From assembly GCF_029873635.1 (NCBI RefSeq), contig NC_080427.1, positions 72,633,348 to 72,697,347 on the forward strand: a stretch of 64,000 bases of DNA. Reading direction: 5' to 3'. Under the pieces are notes generated by a model that saw only the letters and a list, made by a program, of their open reading frames with translations, ran no database searches and was not told where the DNA came from. This document shows, piece by piece, positions 46,301 through 58,300 of this stretch. How positions within the stretch are numbered: the first letter of the stretch is position 1; each line of letters begins with the position of its first letter. The position numbers were made by a program, and so were the translations under genes. Origin of the DNA: Malania oleifera (Eukaryota; Streptophyta; Magnoliopsida; Santalales; Ximeniaceae).

Positions 46301-49300
46301 TCAAACATATATTTTTTAAAAGTTTTAAAACATAAAATAACCTTTTCAAAAAAAAAAAAAAAAAAAAAAAAAGACACTATAACTTTCCAAGCAATATATA
46401 TGAGTAACTATACCATTTGGGTTAGGACGTCTGGTTCTCATCTTGGATTTGGATTTGGGCCAGGTATGTGAGAAAGGTGGGGCTTCTATTTAACAAATTT
46501 GGGCCATTTAATAGAACAAGTACAATGTTTATATAATAATGCTATGGGCCTTTCTTTGGTTTCAATAGAGGGTTCTCCCCAACAGGGTGTCTCGGAGATG
46601 GGGTATTGCCTTTAAGAAGACCCATTGCAAGGTTATGGGCGACCAAGCCCTTCCCATGTCTATCCCTATCATTGAACAGGTTCACTTCCCTGGCCGAAAT
46701 TCACTGAATCCATTAAAGGGGGAGGTCAGTATTCAAACAGTTATTGAAATCCGAATCCCCTCTTCAGTTCTTCAAGACAAACATAGAGGAGATCAATACA
46801 ATGTGTATCAGGATGATTTTAGCTTGGTTTCAGAAACAGTTTGGGTAGGAAATGATGATAATAGCAAAAGCATTAGATCTTCTTGTTGATTTTGGTTTTA
46901 CAGAGGGGTTAGAGGCTGGTACATCCAGGAGTAATAGAAAAAAAGTTAGTTTGGGTATAAAATCTGATGTTTCAGGTTTTGATTTTGAAAAATCTAAGGG
47001 CCCTAAGGTGTACGCTTGTTGGGAGGCTGCTTTGATGGGTGCAGAAATGAGGAAATTATATAAAGCGAAGAGAGAGCATTCTGGTGAAATGAGGCCAAAG
47101 ATTTTGAGGAGAGATTCTGTTGTTGAATTGAGTATTGTGGAAGACGCAATTGCTAAGATGAAGGATATAGGAAATAATGGAGTTAGCAAAGGAAAGGAGG
47201 CTAAGAAATGGGGAGATTTTTCAGATAATGATAGTGATGACATAAGTGAGTTTGATTGTGAATTTGTGATGGGGGTTTGCTGTTGAATGAAATTTGAGAA
47301 CAATTTGGTTATGTTTCTGATTCCTGTGATGATCTCAGCACCTATCATATGTTCTTCTAGCCCCACTGGAAGGATTGGAGGGGGTTTCTATTTTTGAAAA
47401 AATAATGGGTTGGATAATAAAATGTAGTGCTATGATAGAATTTTACCTACATCAGTGGAGGTGATTTCTAGGACGGATTTAGAAGCCCAAGAGATAATGG
47501 ATAAATTGGATTTAAAAATGTGTGATGCCGGAGGAACAAAAGTGCACTTTGTTGGGGGTAAGTACAAAGTGAAGAAGGGTCGGAGGGAGCTAGAAAATTT
47601 AAAGTGCTCGATGAATCATGATGGAAAAGGGATTGAAAAGAGGTTTTTGTTGGTTAATTATTATTTTTGTTTACTGTTATTTTTTTATTTATTGTATATT
47701 TTTTTGCTGTTTTGATTTTTTTGAGTGGACTGCTCGTCTCCTTAGATTGTAACTTCTCTCTCTTAACCTAATATACCTTCTTTTATCATCAAAAAAGAAA
47801 AAAAAAGGAACTATACTATCTTAATATAAGCTTAAAGTAATTCATAAAGAAAATTTTAATCATTTTAACCCGTATGAAAGTATTGTGCGTAAATTTGTTT
47901 AGTACATGGAGTCAAAGTATTTGTAATGTAGATCTCTCTGGCCATCTCTTCCCTTTGAACAATAGGTTAGTGGTTCTTGTGTTCTAGTCGAAAAGTTGAA
48001 TGCTCCTTCCACCTGTACTTCTTAAATTACCACTTTATCTATGTTGAATAATTGGGTGAAATGGAAGACCTAAAAAAACAATGATAGATCTCTCCCTCTA
48101 TTTATAATATATGTCAAGTACAACGAGAATGACCATAATACCCTTACTAACTCACACACATTACTAACAAAACTCCAACACATAATAATAATACTAAATG
48201 ATTAAATTATCATTAAAACCCCCTCCCCTCCCCCCCAAAGCTAGAGCATATATATCATATGCTCCTAGCTTGTTAAAAATGAATTTTACACAAGCGCCTC
48301 CCAAGGCTTTAGTAAACATATTAGAAAGCTAAAACTCATATTTCACATGAGTGATTGTAATGAGCATTTGTGATAAAGTGGCAATCAACTTCAATGTGCT
48401 TTGTTCGCTCATAAAAGACTGGGTTGGAGGCAATATGAATAGCAGCTCGATCATCGCACATCAATTCCATGGGTTGAGAATGTAGAAAACTTAGTTCTTC
48501 TAACATGTTCTTCAACCAAACAAGTTCACATGTAGCGTGCGCTATAGCCCTATATTCTAACTCCCCATTCAACCTATCCACCACAATTTGTTTTTTTACT
48601 TTTCCAAGACACCAAATTACTATCGACAAAGATACAACACTCGGTTGTGGATCTTCTATCAGAATGTGATCCAGCCCAATCTGCATTAGTATATCCCTAA
48701 ATATTAGTGTGACCTTGATCTTGATATAAGACACTTCTCCCAACCTTTGAGATATCTCAAGATGCAAAATACTACACCCCAGTGATTTGTTCTCAGAGAT
48801 TCAAGAAACTGACTCACAACACTTTTTTCGAAAGATATATCTGGCCGAGTGACTGTGAGATAATTTAACTTTCCAACAAGTCTCCGATATCGTCTTTGGT
48901 TGGACAGCAAATCACCCATATCTGGCACTAGATTGCCGTTAGGATCCGTAGGTGTATCAATTGGTTTGGATCCCAACAGTTCAATCTCATCTAAAAGATC
49001 AAGAACATACTTCCTCTGTGACAAGACGGTTCCAGTACGAGATCTCGATACTTCTATACCCAAGAATTCAATGGGCCCAAATCCTTTGTCTGAAACTTAG
49101 TCTGCAAGAAATGCTTTAGGCTTTGAATACCTTGATCATCATCACTAGTAATCACAATATCATCCACACACAATAAGCAGAATCCTTCCGGATGGAGTAT
49201 GAAGATAAAATAGAAAATGATCTACTGCACACTGTTGAAGGCCAAATTCAAGTACTATAGCACTAAAGTGACCAAACCATGCCCTCGGAGACTATTTTAA

Positions 49301-52300
49301 ACCATATAATGACTTCTTAAGCCGACACACTAAACTTGACTCACTCTGAGCAACAAACCTAGGTGGTTGCTCCATATAGACCTCCTCCTAAAGATCACTA
49401 TGTAGGAAAGCATTCTTCACGTCTAACTGGTGTACATGCCAATGATAGGTGGTGGCTAAGGAGATGTACAAACAATGTCAAGTTTTGATACAGGGGAGAA
49501 CATGTTGGAATAGTCCATACCATACACCTGAGAATATCCCTTAGCAACAAGGCTGGCTTTCAATTGAGCTAGGGAACCATTTGGATTAACCTTCACGGTA
49601 TACACCCAATGACAAACTTATCAGGAGGAAGACGTATGGAGTCCCAAGTTTCATTATCTTGGAGAGCATGCATCCCTTCTATCATTGCATTCCTCCACCC
49701 AAAATGGGATAGGGCTTCAGAATATAGACTTGGGAAGAGAAATAGAAGATAGGGCACTAACAAAAAGTAGTATGAGGGTGACAAGAAGTCATAAGAAACA
49801 AAATTAGACATTGGATGTTGGGTACAAGTGGGTTTACCTTTTCGAACAACAATAGGAGGATCAACCACTTGGGGAAGAGGATCATCTGACGAGGAAATTG
49901 AAGGCGTAGAAGTGGAAGCTGTAGGAGGCTCTCCTCCCTTGAGTCGTCATGTGTACACTTGTAGACTGGGACGGCCCAAGTGATGTGAAGGACTCAAACT
50001 GGATGAAGACGTAGGACTAGACGAAGGAAATAAGTTAGGATTAAGAAGGCTAGGCAGAGGAAAAGACTCATCAAGGTCGATAAAACTCAAGGAATTAGAA
50101 TAGTGTGGTGTAGACTCAAAAGGGTGACATCAACAAAGATAAAGAATCGATGTAAAGTGGGATTGTAGCATCGATATCCTTTTTGAATATAGGAATAACC
50201 TCGAAAAATACATTTGATAGCACGAAGATCCAATTTATCCCTTCCTAGATTTAATTGATGAACGAAGTACACACAACCAAACATGCGAGGAGAAAGGGAA
50301 AATGAAAGAGCCTCAAGGAAGATAATTGAATATGGGATCTTACCCCCAAGGATAGAGGATGACATTTTATTGATGAGAGAGCAAGTAATGAGAACATCAT
50401 CACTCCAAAAAACTTTGGGGACATTCATTTAATACAAAAGGGTTCGAGTGGCTTCAAGAGTATGCCTATTTTTTTCTCTTTGCAACTCCATTTTGTTGTG
50501 GAGTGTGGGCACAAGATGACTGGCGGATCATGCAAGAGTTTGTCATATAGTTAATGAATTTAGTACCGAAGTACTCTTTAGCATTATTACTACGAAGTAT
50601 TTAAACTAGCATATCAAACTAAGTCCTTATTTGAGAACAAAAGGAAAAAAAGATATTAAACAACTCATGGCGATCTTTCATCAAATACAACCAAGTCATT
50701 TTGGAATAGTCATCGACAAAAGTGACAAAGTATTGAAACCCTAACTTTGATGTGACACAACTAGGACCCCAAACATCGGAATGAACTAACATAAAAGGCC
50801 TAATGACTTTTTTTTGGCTCGAGAGGCAAAGGGAACACGATGATGCTTTCCTAATTGACAAGACTCACAATCGAGGGTAGACACGGAACTAAAAGTAGGA
50901 ACTAGCTATTTTAACTTGTCCAATGATGGATGGCCAAGGCGACAATGGATTTGATGTGGTGTGACAGCAACACTACAGGCAATAGGAGAGGAGTGTGACT
51001 CAAAGTAGTAAAGTCCATTTGCCTCACATCCTATGCCAATTGTCTTTCTCGTCTTTAGATCCTGAATAAGAACAGAATTAGGAAAGAAGGTTACAAAGCA
51101 ATTTAGTGACTTCATAATTTTACTAACTAGTATAAGATTAAAGGGAGATTTAGGAATGTAGAGAACAGAAGAAAGAGAGATGGAGGGAGTGTGATTTATT
51201 GTTCCTATTTGTTAGAAAAGGTGTGGTCCCAAGAGAAAAGAAGGGGGGGTGAATTGGTTATTTAAAAAATTTAAGTTAATGCTTTAACAATTTTAACCAC
51301 AACTTAAGCACGTGATCTAAATGAGCAAATGCAATTAACAGTCACAACAAATATAAACAAATATAAGTGTGCTTAATTCAAAGAGATTAGGGAAGAGAGA
51401 ATAAAACCCGTATTTTTACAAAGTTCGGCGATCCGTGCCTACGTCCTTGCCTCAAGCAACCCGCTGAGGATTTCACTATCCCTCTTTCAGTAGGTGGAGA
51501 AACCTCTCTCTTTTAGTAGGCGGAGAAGCCTTTACAATCCCTCCTTCAATAGGCGGAGTTACCTCTCTCCTTCACTAGGCAGAGATGACTCTCTCCTTTA
51601 CTTAGGCGGAGTTGCCTCTCTCCTTCAATAGGCAGAGTAGCCTCTCTCCTTCACTAGGCAGAGTCGCCTCTCCCCTTCAATAGGTGGAGAAACCTATACA
51701 AGTGGAATCAACGAAGATGATGTACAAAGAGTGCTCCTTAATTGAGCAAATAAGTACAATAAGAATACCACACTAATACAGTCTCAAAAGATTATGAATG
51801 AAGGTTAAGAAGTGACTAGATGGTGAGCACTTGAAAGATAAACAAAGAAATTGTAAAAGTGCTTGAGATACATTTTCAACAAAGATCAAAAGTTTGGATT
51901 TGTATGATAAATATGTGTCTCTCTTTTCTCTTGTTGCAAAAACAAGTAAGAGCCCTTGTATCTATAGGCAAGATGGTTTATTAGCTGTTTTATGGCCTTT
52001 GGGCTTTGAAAATAATTAATCATTTTGAAAACTAGCTGTTTTCTAGCCGTTGTGGCTTTTGGCCGCATGGTACGGTCGACCAAATTGGGGACTCGGTCAC
52101 CCGAATTTATGGAAAATTTCAGCCACAATTTTCTTGAAACACCCTATTTGGAGCATAACTTTTGCTAGAGAACTCCAAAAAGGGTGATCTAGGTATCAAC
52201 AAAAAGTTAAGAAAAAATCCCACAACTTTTGTGTTGAAGATTTTTGAAGATGGGAAGATATAGATAGAGAAAATTCCACATCAAGGCGGCTGCAGAAAAA

Positions 52301-55300
52301 AGAAGGGGATTTGGAGAATCTTGTTTTGGGGTTTTCCATTTTAAAAATGATTTTAACACTTTGAAATAATATTTGCACATTTATAAAATGATTTTCAAAG
52401 AAATGTAGAATGCCCAGGGTCCAACTAAGGTCACCTATGAGCTTCTTCACATAATCAATGATAATGTACTTACATAGGTCATATTTGCAATATACATTAA
52501 ACAAGTTCTTTTAATTTTTCAAGCTTGGACTTCATGAGCTTCATAATCATAGTCATGTCAAAATATTGTGTGAATGGCCGAATGGTTTGGCCTTGAGTAT
52601 ATTATATATAGACTTTACAAGAATGCTATACATGGAAAGTAAATAAGTTCTAGCATGATTCTAGCCCTATACATGTTAACTATAATCTGTCAAGCCCTAT
52701 GTATGTAAACTATAATCTGTCAAAAATATATGCTAACTGTACAGAATAATGAATGGAGAAATAAGGAAATAATTGTGGGCTGAAATAAGAAAATATCTTT
52801 TTCTGTTTGCTGTTCCGTTGACAGGCCCCCTCAAATTGATGCGGGTTGATCAACAAGCATCAATTTTCTACTTAGGAAGCAATGTCGATGACGGGTGGGA
52901 GCCTTGGTGAAGATAGCAACAATTTGTAATTCAGTGGAAATATGTGGAAGAATAATAACACGAGCTTCAAATGCTTCACGGATGGAGTGATAATCGACTT
53001 CAGTATGCTTCGTGCGCTCATGATAGACAGGATTGGCTGTGATCTGGATAGCACTCGTATTATCGACATGTAGAGGTGTAGGATCGGTCTCAGAAAAATC
53101 CAGCTCAGCAAGTAAACCTCGAAGCTAAATAATTTCAGAACAAGCAAGAGACATCGCCCGGTATTTAGATTCTGCCGATGACTTAGAAACTCTGTCTTGC
53201 TTCTTACTCTTTCGAGAGATTAATGCATCACCTAAGAACACACGCCAACCAGTGATGGAGCGATGTGTATCTGCACAACCAACCCAATCAGCATCACTAT
53301 AAGTAGCAAGGCAAGTAGTGCCTACAGGGAAGAATAAACCATAGGCAGAAGTGCCCTGAACATAGCTTATGATCCTATAGACAGCAGCGAAATGAAGATG
53401 ATGAGTTTGAAGAAACTGGTTGACTTGTTGTACAACAAAAGAAATGTCTGGTCTAGTAATGATGAGATAGACAAGACTACCCATCAACTTTCGGTATAAA
53501 TTGGGATCAGCAAGTAAGCCACCCTCCTCTTTGCGAAGCTTGACATTTAATTCCATGGGAGTATCAACAAAAGTACCCTCTTGAAGGCCAGTAGAATTGC
53601 TGATTGGGAGTAAGCCAATCAACATCGCTATAAGCAGCAAGGCAAGTAGAATTGCCTGCAGGGAAGAATAAACCACGGGTAGAAGTGCCCTAAACATAGC
53701 TTATGATCCTACAGACGTTAGCCAAATGAAGATGATGAGTCGTCCGAAGAAACTGGTTGACTTGTTGTATAGCAAAAGAAATGTCCGGTCTAGTAATGAT
53801 GAGATAGACAAGACTACCCACCAACTTTCGGTATAAACTAGGATCAGCAAGTAAGCCACCCTCCTCTTTGCAAAGCTTGACATTTAATTCCTTGGGAGTA
53901 TCAACAGAAGTACCCTCCTGAAGGCCAGTTGTAGCCACCAAGACACTAGCATACTTATGTTGATTGAGTGAAATACCAGAGGGACTACGGTGCACCTCAA
54001 GACCAAGAAAATATGTGAGAGACCCAAGATATTTCATATGAAAGGACTCTAAGAGATGAGTCTTGAACTGAGCAAGTAAAGCACAATTGGAACTAGTAAT
54101 CACATTATCATCAACATAAACCAAAAGAACAACAATTCCCATGTTTGATTTCTGAAGAAACAATGAAGTGTCATACTTGCTTTGCTTGAATGAAAATTGT
54201 AATAAATTGGTGCGGAATTTATCAAACCAGGCCCTTGGAGCTTGTTTGAGACCATAAAGAGAGTGACGAAGTTTCACACATGTGAAGTCAGAGAGGGAAA
54301 CAAGCCTGGGGACGGCTTCATATAAATGCACTCTTTAAGATCCTTGTGAATTCTTGACATCCATTTGATGTAGTGACCAATCACTGGAAGCGACAATAAT
54401 TAGAATCGTACGAATAGTAGTCATCTTAACCACAGGAGCAAAGGTCTCTTCATAATTGACACCATATTCCTGATTATTCCCAAGTGCAACAAGGTGAGCT
54501 TTGTAACGATCCATACTTCCATCAGATCGAATCTTGACTAAGTAAACCCATTTGCAACCCAGAGGAACAATGGTGGGAGGACAAGGCTCAATGTTCCAGG
54601 TGTGATTGGCCTCTAGAGTGGCAATTTCTTCCTATATAGCTTGTCACCAACAATCATGCTTGGCAGCGTGTGAGTAGGATGTGGGAATATCTAAATTGGA
54701 CAATGCAACAGTAAGAGCTGAAGCAGAATTGCCAGAACTGGAAGAGGGAAACCAATACCTATCCGGGGGTGCAAACACTCGAGGAGAGCGACGTACCAAA
54801 GGCTTTGGAGGTGCTGCAACTAACTAAATCTGGAGCGTGGTAGGATTAGATATCAGATGAGCCACCGGAAGAGATTGTGGGCGGTAACGTCGTGTATACA
54901 TGATACTTGGTTTAAAATGAGAATTGATTTGATGAGGATTTGAGAACAGCTCCTCAAAGGAGGGGAGAAGCACAGTAGAAGAGGAGGGTACATATGACAA
55001 AAGAAAGAAATGTTGATTTTCAAAGAAAATAACATTCCTAGAAATGCGTGTACGATGTAATGTAGGATCATAGCAAACAAATCCCTTTGGACACACATTA
55101 TATCCCAAGAATGCACATCGAACAGATTGAGCAAATAATTTATGTCGCTCATGAGGAGGTAAATGAACAAAACATACACAAGCAAAGGTACGGAGGTTAT
55201 TGTAACTAGGTTGCTTAGCAAATAAGCGGAAATAGGGAGATTGCATAAGCAGGACTTGCGAGGGTAAATGATTAATCAAATAAGTAGCAGTTTTCAAAGC

Positions 55301-58300
55301 CTCAACCCAGAACATGGATGGAACAAAGGATTCCAGCAAGAGAGTACATTCCACATCTAGGAGATGACTATTTTTGCATTCGGCTACTCCATTATGTTGG
55401 GGAGTAGCGCGACATGAACTTTGATGAATAATACCTTTAGAAGCCAAAAATGCTTGAAACTCAGTAGACAAATATTCACCACCGGAATCTGTGTGTAATG
55501 CCTTAGTAGAAGCAGAAAGTTGATTGTCAAGATACGCTAAAAACTCAGTGAAAGTACAAGAAACCTCAGATTTAGAGCGAAGAAAGTAAACCCAAGAAAA
55601 TTTGCTATGATCATCACTCACATAGTATTTAAATTTTTCGTGTGAACTAACCGGGGAAGGTCCCTAAACATCACTATGGATAAGATTGAAACACTGAGAA
55701 GCTCTACTAGCCTGCAAAGGGAAGGGAAGAGTTTTGCTTTTACCAAGTTTGCAAGAAGCACACTCAAGAGATAAAGAAGAACGTTCTTTTTTACCAAGTA
55801 AACCAGAGTTCAATACATGAGATAAGATCTGAGCTTTGGGATAGCCTAAACGACGATGCCACACCATACTAAAATATGAAATTTTATTACAAGCAAAAGA
55901 CTTAGTATAAGAAACTGGAGAAAGTGCTGGAACAGGCAAAGGTAGTGGAAACAAGCTCCCCACTTTAGGTCCCTTCTTGATTAGCTCCCCCGTTACCTGG
56001 TCTTGCACAACACAACCATCACCAGAAAAATTAACAGCCCAATTGTTGTCAACTAATTGACCAACTAAAATAATATTTGTGGAAAGCTGAGGAGCAAGAA
56101 ACACATCAGTGAACTTAGAAGAGGCATCTCCGATAGCAGCTATTGGCAAATAATTGCCATTGGTAGTTTGAATAGCTGATTGACCAGCATAGGGCCGAAC
56201 ATGACACAGAGTAGTGGGATTATTTGTCATTTGATTAGAGGCACCCGAGTCCACGTAATAGAGTTTAGTAGAATTGTTACCTTGGAGCCCCTTTGTTGAT
56301 AATGCCAAAAGTAGCATCTGTTGCACCATTTCGGGTGTGGGGTAATTTGCTGTAAGAGGTGCAGGAATAGAGGAGTCACCTGAAGAAGAGCTAGGGGCCA
56401 CAAAAGTCATTGTGGGAGGGGGGGGTGTGGTTTACAATAACAGAAGTATGAAATGCTTGGGCCTGATGATTCTGCTGGCGGATATGACAATCTTTGATAA
56501 TGTGACCCTTCTTGCAATAAGAGCAGTATTTCTTGGAACAATTAGCAACGATATGCCCAAATTCTTTGTAGCAAAAACAATGCAAGATGCTAGAATGCGC
56601 AGGCGGTTCTTGTCATTAAGCAGCATAAGCCACATGGACAGACCCTGAACTACCATGAGATTGTGTCAAAGTAACTTGAGTACTAAGTCGTTGTTCTTCA
56701 CGAAGTAACTCACCAAAAAAAACATCAAGAGAAGGAACATGAGAGCGATTCAGCAGAGGAGCGAACAAATTCATGCTCGGTGCGGAGTTTCATAAGAAAT
56801 TGATCACGACTAGTCTTGTGAAGACGTTGAATAGTGAGAAGAGAGGCAACATAAACATCCGCGGTAACTGGATCAGAATATTCGTTCCAAAGAGTCAGAA
56901 ACACCAAATAATAGTCTTGGATGGAGCAATTGTCATGTTGAAACATGGCAATCGCACACTCTAATTAAAAACGACGGGCACCCTTATCTTGATGGATGGT
57001 ATACTGTTTTTAAATAAGTCCACATGGATTGGGCGTGTGGGGAAGCTGCTGGAGATGAAATTTCAGTAGGGGACAGATCGGCAGTGTCTGTGGGTGACTA
57101 TGTTGTTGTTTTTGCAATATATGTTGTAGATCTTGTGTTCTTGAATTGGCAGTGTCGCTTAGGAATTTTCCTGCAACTTCTCTGGCTTCCGGCAGCTGCT
57201 GGCCTTTTTTTGGGGCTACAATGTTGCTGGGAGTTCTTCTACAACGGTAGACATGAATCAGATTTAGGGTTTTGGGCTTCCATTCGATGATAGCTGTGAC
57301 AATTAGGGTTTAGGTCTTAGAATCTTGCTCTGATACCATGTTGAATAACTGGGTGAAATGGAAGACCTAAAAACAATGATAAGTCTCTCCCTCTATTTAT
57401 AATATATGTCAAGTACAATTGGAATGACCATAATACACTTACTAACTCACATTTATTACTAACAAAACTCTTAACACATGATAATAATGCTAAATGATTA
57501 TATAACCATTAACAACCTAAAAGCTCAAGCTTTTAGGTTGTGGGCCAATAATGTATATTAAGCTTTAACACTTTCCTGCACATGCAGCTTGACAGCTCGT
57601 GGAGAGATAAACACATGGTTGATAACACCCATTATAGGGAATACAACAACTTTTTAAAATCCACATAATAAATGTGGGCAACTAGACCAGAACCTAGGAC
57701 CTCCTGGTAACTAGCTCTAAAACCATGTTAGATTACCGCTTTACCTAAAATCTTAAGCTTTTAGGTTGTGGGCCAACAATGTATATCAAGCTTTAACATG
57801 TACAAATGAGTCATAAAAAAAGCTGCATTATTTTGTTCCCAAGAAATATTGTAAATATTGGAGCAGGAGTTTGAAAAGGTGCTTAGAATGTTTCACATCT
57901 AAGCTAGGATGAGTTCAAACCGGTGAGGTCAATGTTTCGGAGTTATGTCAGCATTGTTTAGGAGGATGGGAGGATGTGGAAGATGGGTGGGATGGCAATA
58001 GTGCCAAAGGAGGTGTTTGCGGCATTCCATCAAGGCCAGTGCCAAAGCCAAGCTTGAGGATGTGGAGATGATGGTGACTCTGATGGGAGTTGTGATGATT
58101 ATTGTGAACGAGAACTGGTAGCAGAAGAGGAATCAGACTCCAAACCCTGCAATTTGATCACCAACCAACCTCACTTTAGCTGACCACCATGTTTTCTGCC
58201 ACTGTAACCTACTTTTCCACCTCCAATTGAGTCCATCTCTGACCGTAAACTGCCGTGTTCACCTCTTCCAAGTTGTAACGTTACAACTTTCTTGTAGAAC

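Larger units (their letters stand above)
52567..57010 (-). mobile_element. Copia B (minus), 3' LTR to partial gag
   Basis: Going from high to low coordinates: gag (57003-56430), protease (56410-56180), integrase (55900-54824), RT (54331-53600), RNase H (to 52870), polypurine complement (GGCCCCCTCAA, 52824-52834) and a 257-bp LTR (52567-52823; TGTGTGAATGG...CCGTTGACA). The 5' LTR and the start of gag are absent. At about 57010 the text passes into the 5' leader of Copia A. The lineage looks like the short-LTR Ale/Retrofit type (inference). Confidence 0.78.
48042..57514 (-). mobile_element. Copia A (minus), short LTRs, TSD ATCTA/ACCTA
   Basis: The LTRs of about 177 bp (48042-48218) and 176 bp (57339-57514) both start TGTTGAATAA and contain CCTCTATTTATAATA; they are roughly 90% alike by eye. 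The primer-binding site complement GCTCTGATACCA (57327-57338) abuts the right LTR, and a C-rich polypurine complement (48219-48236) abuts the left. Flanks are ATCTA (48037-48041) and ACCTA (57515-57519). Pol of A occupies 48336-51200. The remainder is a SIRE-like LTR and Copia B. A's gag is missing. Confidence 0.85.
48019..57798 (-). mobile_element. TRIM-like miniature LTR element, TSD TGTAC, interrupted by Copia A
   Basis: The right LTR (57728-57798, about 71 bp) starts TGTTAGATTACCGC and ends GCTTTAACA. The left LTR is split by Copia A: 48019-48041 (TTAAATTACCACTTTATCTA) and 57515-57571 (CTAAAAGCTCAAGC to TTTAACA). Removing Copia A and one copy of its duplication joins them. TGTAC flanks both ends (48014-48018 and 57799-57803). 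The interior is only about 155 bp (57572-57727) and holds no ORF. GCTCTAAAACCA (57714-57725) next to the right LTR is a degenerate primer-binding site, giving minus orientation. Confidence 0.72.

Noticed and set aside
47455-47715. 86-codon plus ORF as a host exon
   Set aside because: It belongs to the LINE remnant that ends in a poly-A tract, and does not match CPL2 sequence expected between exons 7 and 8.
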